Origin: a virus
IMG/VR virus record: IMGVR_UViG_3300035698_021114
Span: 1-57,358 of that record
Direction: 5' to 3' (one strand)
Length of the DNA stretch: 57,358 nucleotides
Within the stretch, counting starts at the first letter, position 1. Every line of letters begins with the position of its first letter. Made by a program: the position numbers and the translations under genes. Below the pieces are notes generated by a model, which had not been told where the DNA came from, made no database searches, and was given only the letters and a program-made list of their open reading frames with translations. This document shows, one piece after another, positions 7,549 through 15,699 of this stretch.

Positions 7549-8074
7549 TACAATTACTAGAGAATTATCTGAAGAAGAAAAAAAGAAGGTAAAAAAGCTT
7601 GCAGGAAAGAATAGCTTTGATGGATTTAAAGCTAAAGTTGCATTAGCTGTGCAAGAACACCAGCACAGATATGAACCTTATTGTCTGCAATGTGCATTGA
7701 CTGATTATAAAATTGAAGCTCAAAGAATAAGAACTGAAATTGAATTACAGGGTGGAGCTATTTCTGATGAAAAAATTTATGATCAAATCAAATTAGATGT
7801 TCAGAAGTATAGTGGACATAAGCTATTTGATAAGATAGATGAGTCAGAAGCAAGAGAACATATTTTGATTGGTACTTCTAAAGTCAATAAGAAAATTGGT
7901 ATACATAGAAATTATCAATGTAAAAGAAGAAATCATGGTTTAGCAATCTTCCTTCCTAATAAAAGATTAAGAGAAGAAGCTGAAGAAAAACCAAAGGTGG
8001 AGAAGAAAGATGCTAAAGATCAAACTAAATCTTCAACATCAAGTACAGCACCACAACCACCTGTACAGCGATAA
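7541..8074 (+). CDS. Hypothetical protein with Cys/His cluster, 177 aa
   Basis: The ATG at 7541 (GAGGAAAAGAAAGAAA upstream) is preferred over an earlier in-frame start deep in the previous gene. HQHRYEPYCLQC and NYQCKRRNHG could form a Cys/His zinc site. The C-terminus is a basic, low-complexity tail rich in Ser, Thr and Pro. The last 55 bases overlap, tail to tail, a zinc-ribbon gene on the other strand. Not recognised. Confidence 0.6.
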   Translation: MTNTITRELSEEEKKKVKKLAGKNSFDGFKAKVALAVQEHQHRYEPYCLQCALTDYKIEAQRIRTEIELQGGAISDEKIYDQIKLDVQKYSGHKLFDKIDESEAREHILIGTSKVNKKIGIHRNYQCKRRNHGLAIFLPNKRLREEAEEKPKVEKKDAKDQTKSSTSSTAPQPPVQR

Positions 8075-8145
8075 ATAGTTTCAAGACCCTCATCTGGATA
8101 ACATTTTTTTAAACAATGAGGACATTTATTTTTTTCTTTTTCCAT
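8020..8145 (-). CDS. Mini zinc-ribbon protein, 41 aa (antisense overlap)
   Basis: A 41-codon gene with two knuckles, CPHC at residues 8-11 and CTGGC at 27-31, plus C15: a textbook minimal zinc ribbon. It starts inside the end of the upstream minus gene (20-bp overlap) and its last 55 bases are antisense to the plus-strand gene ending at 8074. The spaced cysteines in such a short frame make chance unlikely. Function unknown. Confidence 0.6.
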   Translation of the reverse strand: MEKEKNKCPHCLKKCYPDEGLETIYRCTGGCGAVLDVEDLV

Positions 8146-8407
8146 TTTCTGATATTAAACTAACCATCCTAATCATTTTCTTTCCATTGAATGTATGTCT
8201 CTCTTTTATCTTAGGATCTTTCTGTTTCAGCATATTAACTATGCAAGTATTCATAGAATTAATGCAACTACTAAGAGGATGTTTAGTCATAACTCCTCTC
8301 CAAATTTCCCTTATTGTGTACCATTTTGGTTTGTTATGTTCAAGAGGATTGTATTCAAAATTTAAAAATTCAATCACCTTATCTCTAAGTTCATGTCTAG
8401 TATTCAT
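8126..8407 (-). CDS. Hypothetical, possibly winged-helix, protein, 93 aa
   Basis: RHELRDKVIEFLNFEYNP, then a helical region (YTIREIWRGVMTKHPLSSC) and a basic hairpin-like segment (KIKERHTFNGKKMIRMVSL) resemble the order of a winged-helix domain, but the match is weak. Its ATG overlaps the stop of the upstream mini gene as ATGA, and GGTGAAACAAAA precedes it. Confidence 0.55.
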   Translation of the reverse strand: MNTRHELRDKVIEFLNFEYNPLEHNKPKWYTIREIWRGVMTKHPLSSCINSMNTCIVNMLKQKDPKIKERHTFNGKKMIRMVSLISENGKRKK

Positions 8408-8532
8408 TTTTGTTTCACCTTTTTAGTTGTACTTTCCCAAAAGCAAGTGCAATCAAATTTAAGCTTACCACATATCTCACATATCCTTCCTTCTTTTTTA
8501 TACTTAGCATATTGCAAAACATTTGTAAACAT
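8404..8532 (-). CDS. Mini zinc-finger protein, 42 aa
   Basis: AAGGAGTGATTTG, a strong ribosome site, precedes the ATG at 8532. Residues 18-30 hold CEIC and CTC knuckles (C18, C21, C28, C30). It overlaps the next gene by ATGA. One of about fifteen very small cysteine-cluster proteins in this genome; role unknown. Confidence 0.65.
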   Translation of the reverse strand: MFTNVLQYAKYKKEGRICEICGKLKFDCTCFWESTTKKVKQK

Positions 8533-8537
8533 TCAAA

Positions 8538-8696
8538 TCACTCCTTCAGTATTTTATAATTAGCTAATTTAATAAGTTGATTATTTGAAAACTCACTAAT
8601 ATATCTACCATGATATTGTTTGCCAGTGTTCTTCTCCTTGATATTTTGAACTCGTCTTTTCCTCTTTCCTTCATTCTTTATTTTTATTTTTTCCAT
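8538..8696 (-). CDS. Small basic protein, 52 aa
   Basis: AAAGGTGATACAG stands directly before the ATG at 8696. The first 25 residues are very basic (KRKRRVQNIKEK), the rest helical. Its start lies within the last 26 bases of the ERCC4 nuclease gene. Probably nucleic-acid binding given the charge; not recognised. Confidence 0.6.
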   Translation of the reverse strand: MEKIKIKNEGKRKRRVQNIKEKNTGKQYHGRYISEFSNNQLIKLANYKILKE

Positions 8697-9093
8697 CTGT
8701 ATCACCTTTCTTATTTAATTTACTACAAAAATTTTTAATAAAATATGCAAGATGTTGATCATTATCAAACCATACCACATGCATCCTATGATGTAATATT
8801 AGTGATGTTAATTGTCCTATAAGGGAATGAATATGGATGTGTGAAGTTATATCATTTAAGCTTCCAACAATGGCTACAATCCTATACTTATGGTCTTGCA
8901 TGTTCTTTACTTGTCTATGCAATCTGCCATCCATAATACTACCAGCAAAATCATTGGTTGTCTTCCGTTCAATAATAACATCCCCACAAATAATATCTCC
9001 TTTCTTTAATCTCTTTCTTACAACATCAAAATTATAATATTTAAAAAAAGAAAATAAAGATTTTGGTTCTCTATCATCAACATATACTTTCAT
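8671..9093 (-). CDS. ERCC4/XPF-family nuclease
   Basis: 140 residues, one nuclease domain. VDDRE at 5-9, GD at 32-33 and IIERKTTNDF with ERK at 42-44 and D48 are the GDX(n)ERKXXXD active site of the XPF/Mus81/Hef family. These cut branched DNA such as flaps and forks. The helicase and helix-hairpin-helix parts of cellular Hef/XPF are missing, as in other stand-alone viral versions. It sits in the recombination/replication arm and overlaps its neighbour by four bases. Likely role: processing fork or recombination intermediates. Confidence 0.9.
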   Translation of the reverse strand: MKVYVDDREPKSLFSFFKYYNFDVVRKRLKKGDIICGDVIIERKTTNDFAGSIMDGRLHRQVKNMQDHKYRIVAIVGSLNDITSHIHIHSLIGQLTSLILHHRMHVVWFDNDQHLAYFIKNFCSKLNKKGDTDGKNKNKE

Positions 9094-9533
9094 CTTCCAA
9101 ACACAATATTTTCTATTATTTTTTTTGCAACATAAAAGCTCATCTTTTTTTCATGGTACATTTTTTTGAATTCTTTAAGAGTCATGTTTGAAAAATTGTC
9201 TTTTTGTTTAAGTTCAGTTTTCACTTTTTTAATTCGTAATCTTTTTGCATAATCTGCTTCAGCTTCTTCCCATTCAACTCTTAGCTTTTCAATCTTTTCT
9301 TTATCTTCTATCATTTTTGGACCAGCAGTTTTATCATCTTTTTTTTCAAAAATTGCTTTGTGTGAAAAGGTTTTACCCTTATCATTTATTTCATGTATTG
9401 CTCCTACAATTGCCCAATCTAATTTCCCTTTAAAACTTATGTTATCAAGACCTGTTTCACAATCAAAAAGAACATGAAGAAGACCAGCATTTCCTAGTCT
9501 TTTCCCTGCATAATAATATTCTTTTTTAACCAT
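9090..9533 (-). CDS. Hypothetical protein, 147 aa
   Basis: AAGGTGAAGTAA immediately precedes the ATG. A beta-rich N-terminal half (residues 10-65, LLHVLFDCETGLDNISFKGKLDWAIVGAIHE) is followed by a long charged helix (about 75-135). Not recognised. Its place between the ERCC4 nuclease and the DUF932-like gene suggests a DNA-metabolism accessory role (inference from context only). Confidence 0.6.
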   Translation of the reverse strand: MVKKEYYYAGKRLGNAGLLHVLFDCETGLDNISFKGKLDWAIVGAIHEINDKGKTFSHKAIFEKKDDKTAGPKMIEDKEKIEKLRVEWEEAEADYAKRLRIKKVKTELKQKDNFSNMTLKEFKKMYHEKKMSFYVAKKIIENIVFGR

Positions 9534-10763
9534 TTACTTCACCTTAGCAAGTAAAACCTCATATCCTCTTTCACTTAATGAGTAAGCAACTCCCTGTGGA
9601 ATCTTTTCTTCACTTACTGTTCGTTTCTTTTCCTTACCTGTTCCCTCAACACTAATGATTGATTTAGAACCATGAGTTGCTACCCATGTAATTGCTTGGC
9701 TGACTCCCCAAAGTGTCTTAGGCTCTTTATTTAATTGGTTAAGTGTTTGAATTTCAATATACTTTTGAAGTTTCATTCCACTGATAAGTTCAATTTGTTT
9801 CCCTCTAGTCATTTCAGTCTTCATAGCATCAGCAAGATTAGCTTGAAAGTTTTCTGCTTTAACAACCACTTCAACTTCTTCAACAGCCCTAGCAATAGGA
9901 TCTGATTTAGCAGAGCCATGAAGGAATCTGTGAGAGTTAACATCATGTCCACTTTCATATAAGAAATTCATACAGCTCATTACTTGTCCATGCAAAGCTA
10001 TTTTGATTGATTGCTCTCCATCATTCTTACCAATTCTGAAAGTAACATTTTGCTTTATTATTTCCTCTCCTACTTTAAGTTTTGTTCCAAGTGCATAGGT
10101 AACATGCATGCTTCCAGATCTTTTAATTTTTTGAACTCTCTTAGCATCATACTTTTGTTTCATATGCTTATCAAGTTTAATAATTGATTCATCAGATGGT
10201 ATAATTTTGTAAGTTGGTTTAGCCATTAAATAACAAAACATTCCAGCTTCAAATGATTTTTCTCTCAGACATCTGAATAAAAATTGTTTACCTTTAAGCA
10301 TTTTAGTTAAGATGTGTGAAACTGTTTTATGTTTTTCTTCTATGAATTCATCATATGATAATTTTTGTCTTAAAGCTTCTGCATTAATAGTAACACCAGT
10401 TGCTTGATGATAAAATTTTCTCATCCTACCATAGTCAACACCAATTTTTAATTTTGTTCCTCTAGTTTTAACTACATCAATTGTATTATTTTTGATGTCA
10501 ACAGATTGAACTGTTCCATTAAAGTCTAATCCTTCTTTGAATCTTGGTTTGTCTTGAAGATCAAATTTAGGTCTTTGCTGAGCAGGAGACCATTTGTTTG
10601 CAACTGTAACAACTTTTCCTTTTTTGATCTCTGAAATTTCACTATCAATATCACAGATCTTAAGAGAAATTTCATCTTTGGTTTCTCCTCTAGCTTTGTC
10701 TTCTTTTCGAATTAGATTTTGCCTTTCTTTCATTAGTTCATTTATTCTTTCATTTGTTTTCAT
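9534..10763 (-). CDS. DUF932-like phage/plasmid protein, 409 aa
   Basis: The ATG at 10763 follows AAGGTGAGACAA; frames upstream lack a site. Residues 1-60 are a charged coiled coil. The middle (VTFRIGKNDGEQSIKIALHGQVMSCMNFLYESG) and the C-terminal region (ETLNQL..KTLWGVSQAITWVATH-like) resemble DUF932/TIGR03299 proteins, common beside recombination genes in phages and plasmids. Biochemical role unknown; possibly ssDNA-related. The family match is by pattern only. Confidence 0.55.
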   Translation of the reverse strand: MKTNERINELMKERQNLIRKEDKARGETKDEISLKICDIDSEISEIKKGKVVTVANKWSPAQQRPKFDLQDKPRFKEGLDFNGTVQSVDIKNNTIDVVKTRGTKLKIGVDYGRMRKFYHQATGVTINAEALRQKLSYDEFIEEKHKTVSHILTKMLKGKQFLFRCLREKSFEAGMFCYLMAKPTYKIIPSDESIIKLDKHMKQKYDAKRVQKIKRSGSMHVTYALGTKLKVGEEIIKQNVTFRIGKNDGEQSIKIALHGQVMSCMNFLYESGHDVNSHRFLHGSAKSDPIARAVEEVEVVVKAENFQANLADAMKTEMTRGKQIELISGMKLQKYIEIQTLNQLNKEPKTLWGVSQAITWVATHGSKSIISVEGTGKEKKRTVSEEKIPQGVAYSLSERGYEVLLAKVK

Positions 10764-10768
10764 TTGTC

Positions 10769-10972
10769 TCACCTTATTGGTATTCTTATATAATCTCCAA
10801 ATATTTTTCTTACAATCCAATTAATTATTAATGCTACAAAGATAGGATAAGCTCCTACAAATACAAATGCTGCTGCTGTATTCATCTTTGTAAATTTGCT
10901 TGTCTTAATTTTTTTGACTAATCCATAGCCTTGTGAATTCCAAAATGCGGATTCAAAAAGTGTATCTGACAT
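10769..10972 (-). CDS. Small membrane protein, 67 aa
   Basis: Start chosen at the ATG (10972) with GGAGAAGAAACTT upstream. A single hydrophobic helix (AAAFVFVGAYPIFVALIINWIV) is followed by a basic tail (RKIFGDYIRIPIR), consistent with one transmembrane segment. Its first 20 bases overlap the mini-gene upstream. Function unknown. Confidence 0.6.
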   Translation of the reverse strand: MSDTLFESAFWNSQGYGLVKKIKTSKFTKMNTAAAFVFVGAYPIFVALIINWIVRKIFGDYIRIPIR

Positions 10973-11096
10973 AAGTTTCTTCTCCAAATTGTTTAATTGA
11001 TAATACTGTATCTGTAAAAAATAAAACATCTAAAAAATTTTTTGTAGCATCAATTTGCTGCTGTGTAATTATTTTGCCTTTCATTAAAAATTCCAT
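10953..11096 (-). CDS. Hypothetical protein, 47 aa
   Basis: Starts directly after the TAA of the acidic gene upstream (TAAATG), with GAGG eight bases before. It ends 20 bases into the next gene, whose ribosome site it contains. Sequence KGKIITQQQIDATKNFLDVLFF; not recognised. Confidence 0.5.
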   Translation of the reverse strand: MEFLMKGKIITQQQIDATKNFLDVLFFTDTVLSIKQFGEETYVRYTF

Positions 11097-11342
11097 TTAT
11101 AATTCCTCACAAAACAATTTGAACTTATCATGATGTTGATCCATAAAATCTGGCATGTCATCATCAAGTGGTTGTTCTTCTGGAGGAAATGATCCTATGA
11201 ACTGTGCTTTTTCTGGATCATTAATCTGAATACCCCAACTTTCTGGATTTCTACAATCTGAATCTGGGTAGTCTTCTGATATAACATATTCAGGAGTTTT
11301 CATATTCTTATAAAATTCTAATTCTTCTTCTGTCATTTTCAT
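11097..11342 (-). CDS. Acidic hypothetical protein, 81 aa
   Basis: AAAAAGGTGATACAA precedes the ATG at 11342; an in-frame ATG at 11363 falls about where a leaderless transcript from the promoter at 11386-11400 would begin, so either may be used. The protein is strongly acidic (ISEDYPDSDC, PEEQPLDDDMPDFMDQ) with a net negative charge. First gene of a transcription unit. Not recognised; strongly acidic small viral proteins sometimes mimic DNA, but nothing here shows that. Confidence 0.6.
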   Translation of the reverse strand: MKMTEEELEFYKNMKTPEYVISEDYPDSDCRNPESWGIQINDPEKAQFIGSFPPEEQPLDDDMPDFMDQHHDKFKLFCEEL

Positions 11343-11385
11343 TTGTATCACCTTTTTGTTCATAAAGACTATTAAGCCATTGGAC

Positions 11386-11400
11386 TATATAAATGTTTCG
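11386..11400 (-). promoter_or_regulatory. Archaeal BRE/TATA promoter
   Basis: Minus strand: CGAAACA then TTTATATA. Centre about 27 bp before the ATG at 11363. Same consensus as the boxes at 25.7 and 30.1 kb. Confidence 0.75.
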
Positions 11401-11441
11401 TTTTTTTCACAGATTAATATACAAAAAAGGTAGTTTAATGC

Positions 11442-12713
11442 TCACTTTTCTACAATTTTCCATATTTTCTTACCATTTTTCCAAGTTTCAGTGGTCTTAA
11501 TTTTAGATTCAAATATTTTAAGACGGGCATTGACTGTAGGGAGGGAGACTTGCCAACTCTTTTTGAGAGTCTTAACAAGATTCGACTTTAAAACATATCC
11601 CATGTTATCAGGTTTCATCTTAGCATATATTGATTGCACAACTACAGTGTGTCTCTTCTCATCCTTCTCTTCTCCTAAGATTGGTTCATCTTCTAGCCAA
11701 CTTAATAGATGCTGGAAAGTTTTAAGCATTAATTCAGTGCTATACTTGGCATCTGCTGGTTCTACTAATTGTCGTCCATGTATAATTGCATGATGAACTG
11801 CTAATAAATAACTCATAGGAACATATCTACTGATAAAACTCCCCATAATTTCTTTGATTCTTGTTGTACTTGTCTTAGTATAGAGCCAAAATTTCTTCTG
11901 TTGATTTTTAAATACAGTCTTGGCATCCTTAGAAAAGCCAAAGCTTCTAGTTTTTGCATACTTCACTTGTAGTTCCTTTATAAACTTTACAACATCTGAT
12001 ATGTTGGACTCATTAGCTGTCTCTGTTCCTAACAAATTTATTTCTTCCTCTTGATTTTTGATTCGATCTTCTTCAGATACTTTCTTTGGGAACAGGATTA
12101 CTCTCTGAAAAAAACCTTTTGTCATGATGTAATCAATTACATCTTTAGGAGTATAACTTAGAAAAATTCCAGAACAAGTTGGTGCTACAGTAATTGCAGA
12201 TCCATGAGCTAACTTTTTGATTATTAAATTATTAGGAGATCCAATTGGGTTGAATGCTTGCTGGAAATATGTTAGTGTACTTTGAATATGAGTCTTCTTA
12301 GGATTGAATAAGATCTCTGATTCATCCATAAAAAATACATCAGTTTCTTGCAATAATCCAGGAACAGATTGCCATCTCTCAACCTCTGGATTGGTGACAT
12401 GATGCCAATCAGGATTTTCCTCAATAGTGCCTAATAAAGCAGCATCAGTTATCTCAGTCACTTGAGTAACATGCATTTGTAGTCTTTGCATAATAGTATT
12501 TAATATTGGATATCCTCTTGACTTACCAGTTCCTGATGGCATAAGTAACATCAAGTGAGTTCTTATGTCAAAATAATAACCCCCACAATGAACTTCAATA
12601 TGTTTTAATGCTTGACCAATCAATACATGAAATGCTAACCTACCATATGTCCTATTATTCCTACTATGCTTATCAAATTCCTCTAAAAATTTTTCAATTA
12701 TCTCTTTTCCCAT
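11442..12713 (-). CDS. AAA+ ATPase, putative replicative helicase (DUF3987-like)
   Basis: 423 residues from the ATG at 12713 (AAGGTG upstream). Walker A MPSGTGKS at 59-66 and Walker B VFFMDESE near 126-133; SGIFLSYTPKDVIDYI and a following arginine-rich part fit an AAA+ core. The last 80 residues (LKSNLVKTLKKSWQVSLPTVNARLKIFESK) look like a winged helix. The architecture resembles DUF3987/MCM-type helicases found beside viral primases. It directly follows the primase gene and overlaps it by 20 bp, so a primase-helicase partnership is likely. Confidence 0.7.
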   Translation of the reverse strand: MGKEIIEKFLEEFDKHSRNNRTYGRLAFHVLIGQALKHIEVHCGGYYFDIRTHLMLLMPSGTGKSRGYPILNTIMQRLQMHVTQVTEITDAALLGTIEENPDWHHVTNPEVERWQSVPGLLQETDVFFMDESEILFNPKKTHIQSTLTYFQQAFNPIGSPNNLIIKKLAHGSAITVAPTCSGIFLSYTPKDVIDYIMTKGFFQRVILFPKKVSEEDRIKNQEEEINLLGTETANESNISDVVKFIKELQVKYAKTRSFGFSKDAKTVFKNQQKKFWLYTKTSTTRIKEIMGSFISRYVPMSYLLAVHHAIIHGRQLVEPADAKYSTELMLKTFQHLLSWLEDEPILGEEKDEKRHTVVVQSIYAKMKPDNMGYVLKSNLVKTLKKSWQVSLPTVNARLKIFESKIKTTETWKNGKKIWKIVEK

Positions 12714-13698
12714 CAAAGTACACCTTGTTATATTGTTTGCATTTCCCTAAGCATAGCATTTCCATGTTTAAAGTTTCACAAGAAGGGAAAACATATCTTC
12801 CTTCTTCATCACTGTATAGATAATTTAAATGTCTGTCATGTCTCATGTAATGGTCAAAGTCATTTGCATAACCATCACTCCTTTTATTAACTAGATGTTT
12901 TTTCATTACCTCTTTTGTTTCTTCTTTTGAATATCCTTGTTCTCTCATCCATAGAGTTGTATACCACCATTGTTTCCATCCACCTGATTCAAGCCAACCT
13001 TTAACACAAGGTGGAAATTCAGAATCATTAATAACAATCTTTGTTGCTAATGGTTTCATATCAATTACTGGGGGCTTATAATCATACTTACTTAGATCTA
13101 ATAATTTTTTACCATAAACATAAATTTTAGTTCTTTGATTATTTCCTAATTCTTTTATTTGATTATGGTTTAAATTTAGTATTTCAAAATCTTTCAGAGA
13201 TAGACAGAACCTTTTCCGTTTGGTACTATAAGATCCAGGAATTCTTGTCACACGTGCTACATCACCTATGACATGTCTATCTAATCCATTAAGAGTATTT
13301 TGATCAGTTCCTTCACATCCTGCCATTTGTATTAGATCTATTTGTGCATTTCTAATTACAAATTTAGGATGAGCATAATCTTTTTCTACAGTAAATATAT
13401 AAACATGATATCCTCCTCCTGAAAATATACAAGCAAACTTTATATTTTCTTCTAAACAATAATGAACTAATCTCCTTGTATTATTATTTGGATTGAAAGT
13501 ATCAAAATCAAAAAAAAGTTTATTTATTTTTGCAGTATGATAATTAGGAAGCCAATCTCCAACTTCTTTAAAAGAATATACAGTGGTGTACAAATTAGTT
13601 TTACCATTGTACTTGTTTATAGCTTCCAAAAATTGTTTTTGATTTTTTATAATCCTTCTTTTTGGGGTAGCTATCTCTCTTGGGAATCTTAAAAACAT
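12694..13698 (-). CDS. Fused archaeo-eukaryotic primase (PriS catalytic + PriL Fe-S domain)
   Basis: 334 residues from the ATG at 13698, one base after the previous stop. The N-terminal catalytic part has FFDFD (D64, D66), SGGGYHVYIF (H98) and GDVARVTRIPGS, the three motifs of archaeo-eukaryotic primases. The C-terminal part has FPPC (C231), then FPSC (C307), C316 and C320 (MLCLGKC), the four-cysteine pattern of the [4Fe-4S] domain of PriL. Both subunits therefore appear merged in one short chain, a state known from Nanoarchaeum (family knowledge). It would make primers for the polymerase encoded 2 kb further along the operon. Confidence 0.8.
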   Translation of the reverse strand: MFLRFPREIATPKRRIIKNQKQFLEAINKYNGKTNLYTTVYSFKEVGDWLPNYHTAKINKLFFDFDTFNPNNNTRRLVHYCLEENIKFACIFSGGGYHVYIFTVEKDYAHPKFVIRNAQIDLIQMAGCEGTDQNTLNGLDRHVIGDVARVTRIPGSYSTKRKRFCLSLKDFEILNLNHNQIKELGNNQRTKIYVYGKKLLDLSKYDYKPPVIDMKPLATKIVINDSEFPPCVKGWLESGGWKQWWYTTLWMREQGYSKEETKEVMKKHLVNKRSDGYANDFDHYMRHDRHLNYLYSDEEGRYVFPSCETLNMEMLCLGKCKQYNKVYFDGKRDN

Positions 13699-13699
13699 T

Positions 13700-14356
13700 T
13701 TAATAGAGTGGGCAATACTCACTTGTTGCATAACCACACCAATGACATTGCATTCCTGATTTACATTTGAAATCTCCTTTCTTTATTAATTCTTTGGCAT
13801 TTGCAATATCTTCATGCACCATGTCTATATATTTTTGCTCTGGTTCATAGCTGTGAAGGTTATTATTTTTTGTGAAATACATTTGCCATTTTTTAATTGG
13901 TAATGGAAATAATTTTGGGTGGGCTTCAATCAATACATGGTAATATGCAAGTTCTTTCATCACTTGATCTTTCCATTTCTCATTTCCTGTCTTCCAATCC
14001 ATAATCATATAGCCAGTCATGTCATCTGTTAAGAATAATGAATCAAAATATCCAACAAGATCTTCTGTTTCTAATAATAGCTCTTGAGATATTGGCTTGA
14101 ATGTTTTTTCTGGATGTGGAAGTAAAGCTTTCCTTTCTTCTTGGAATTCTAAAAATGTTAGAAAATGTTCTGTAGCTTCCATAATATCAATTTCTTTATC
14201 CTCAAAAAAATCTTGAATTTCTTTATGTACTGTTGTACCAAGATCTGTTAGATGTTGAAATTGAGTTGGCGGTTCTTTAATCTTATCTATCTTAGCTAGT
14301 TTAAATTTCCAAGGACAAGAGTCCAAAGTTTGCATGCTGCTTTTACTGAACTTCAT
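13700..14356 (-). CDS. Cas4/RecB-like PD-(D/E)XK exonuclease with Fe-S cysteines
   Basis: 218 residues; the ATG at 14356 is preceded by AAGGTGAAACAT, while upstream in-frame ATGs lie inside the previous gene. The early cysteine (SMQTLDSCPWKFKLAK), a catalytic core DLVGYFDSLF..MDWKTGNEKW (D, then D-W-K) and the end CHWCGYATSEYC give one plus three cysteines around a RecB nuclease core, as in Cas4/AddB. Predicted ssDNA end-processing nuclease for recombination or replication. No cas genes nearby, so not a CRISPR component. Confidence 0.85.
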   Translation of the reverse strand: MKFSKSSMQTLDSCPWKFKLAKIDKIKEPPTQFQHLTDLGTTVHKEIQDFFEDKEIDIMEATEHFLTFLEFQEERKALLPHPEKTFKPISQELLLETEDLVGYFDSLFLTDDMTGYMIMDWKTGNEKWKDQVMKELAYYHVLIEAHPKLFPLPIKKWQMYFTKNNNLHSYEPEQKYIDMVHEDIANAKELIKKGDFKCKSGMQCHWCGYATSEYCPLY

Positions 14357-14582
14357 ATGTTTCACCTTCAGTATTTTCATAAAATTTTTTAGAGTCTTCT
14401 GCTTTCTTTCGTGCTGACACATCATCTCCATCATAAGCAATGTGTCTACCCATTACCATTTGAGTTTTGTTATCAACAACCTCATAACAGTTGTGTATTT
14501 TTATAGAATATCTTTCTTGTGTTTTATTTTTTTTATTGACTGGATTATTAAATCCAAATTTTCCTAATTTTTCTTCTTCCAT
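14343..14582 (-). CDS. Hypothetical protein, 79 aa
   Basis: GGTGATTTGCA precedes the ATG. Charged N-terminus, then a short beta-like region (SIKIHNCYEVVDNKTQMVMGRHIAYDGDD). Not recognised. It overlaps the Cas4-like gene start and follows ThyX by six bases. Confidence 0.55.
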   Translation of the reverse strand: MEEEKLGKFGFNNPVNKKNKTQERYSIKIHNCYEVVDNKTQMVMGRHIAYDGDDVSARKKAEDSKKFYENTEGETYEVQ

Positions 14583-14588
14583 TGCAAA

Positions 14589-15365
14589 TCACCCTTTACA
14601 AAATTTTTTCACGAAGATGGGACAAGTGTGGTCTGTATTTTGTTCCCCTTCTAATTGTTTGTTATCATATTGTATTTGATTTTCTCCTTCCATCATGCAC
14701 TTACCTTGATCACATGGTCTTTTGAAAAAACTTTTTAATCTATTATCCAACTCACAAACTTGTGTTACAATCTGAGCTGCTACTTCCCTAAATTCACCTT
14801 GTGTTTTATTACACAATCTTTTAGATACCATACCAACTAAAGCTCTAAGATTACAACTAAATGTTATTGTACTATGTATATTCATTGGCAATAATCCTCT
14901 AGCATCTTGTGTTGGCATGTCTCCTGATAAAGCATTTGTATATACCACTTGTATTACTTCCATATAGTTTTGATATATCCAATATTTTTCACTATCTGCT
15001 TTATAAGGATTATAGTATGCACCATCTTTTGCAAAGTTAGGAATATCTACACATCTTAAACTTTGAATTGAATAACTAAATCCAATTCTATGTCTAGTAA
15101 GTTGCTGTTGTAATGCTCTTGATACATTTTCAAGTTTGAATGTAACAGTTACATATTCCAAAAATGTTGGCATCCTATCTTTCAATAAAACTTTATTGAA
15201 ATATTCATGTACACTCATGCCAAGATAGTTTTCACCATTACCAAATCCATTAAAATGGTGTATGCTATCAGGAACAGGAGCATGCATAACTCGTCTTGCC
15301 CAACACATTGTTTCAACTGGTTTTGGTGTACTATTGACTAATTTAACTTTTGCTTTTTTTGTCAT
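14589..15365 (-). CDS. thyX: Flavin-dependent thymidylate synthase
   Basis: 258 residues. RHRIGFSYSIQSLR is the ThyX signature (RHR, then S and R); VTFKLENVSRALQQQLTRHR before it is the typical flavin-site context, and SCNLRALVGMVSKRL is conserved near the C-terminus. The enzyme methylates dUMP to dTMP using FAD, NADPH and methylene-tetrahydrofolate. AAGGAGATAAAA precedes the start. A cysteine-rich tail (C-X4-C, THTCPIF) extends beyond the usual end. It supplies dTMP to a very AT-rich genome. Confidence 0.93.
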   Translation of the reverse strand: MTKKAKVKLVNSTPKPVETMCWARRVMHAPVPDSIHHFNGFGNGENYLGMSVHEYFNKVLLKDRMPTFLEYVTVTFKLENVSRALQQQLTRHRIGFSYSIQSLRCVDIPNFAKDGAYYNPYKADSEKYWIYQNYMEVIQVVYTNALSGDMPTQDARGLLPMNIHSTITFSCNLRALVGMVSKRLCNKTQGEFREVAAQIVTQVCELDNRLKSFFKRPCDQGKCMMEGENQIQYDNKQLEGEQNTDHTCPIFVKKFCKG

Positions 15366-15699
15366 TTTTATCTCCTTCTAATTTTTCAATTGCAGTTTCT
15401 AAAGCTTCTTCAAAACAACATCCCCCATTATAATATGAAACAATATAACTAATACTTCCATCCTTATTTAAATTAGCTTCAAAAATGTCATCATCAGAAA
15501 TATCATTTTTCTCTTGTAATTCCCAAAATTGTTTATTAACATAAACTAAATCTTTGGATTCAACATATTCATCTTCAATATCATAATCAATTATGGTATA
15601 TTGACCAACTTTTTTAATCCAAATAATAACTTCTTTAAAAGACATTTCTCCTGTTAAAATTTTTTTTATTTTACCTTTAAATTTTACTGTTTCACTCAT
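15343..15699 (-). CDS. Hypothetical protein, 118 aa
   Basis: Beta-rich start (MSETVKFKGKIKKILTGEMSFKEVIIWI), acidic middle, and an NGGCCFEEALETAIEKL end. Not recognised. Located between the polymerase and thyX with short overlaps on both sides (4 and 23 bases). Confidence 0.6.
   Translation of the reverse strand: MSETVKFKGKIKKILTGEMSFKEVIIWIKKVGQYTIIDYDIEDEYVESKDLVYVNKQFWELQEKNDISDDDIFEANLNKDGSISYIVSYYNGGCCFEEALETAIEKLEGDKNDKKSKS

Noticed and set aside
13700-14356. Cas4-like gene as part of a CRISPR system
   Set aside because: No repeat-spacer array or other cas genes in the window; stand-alone viral Cas4-like nucleases are common in recombination modules.
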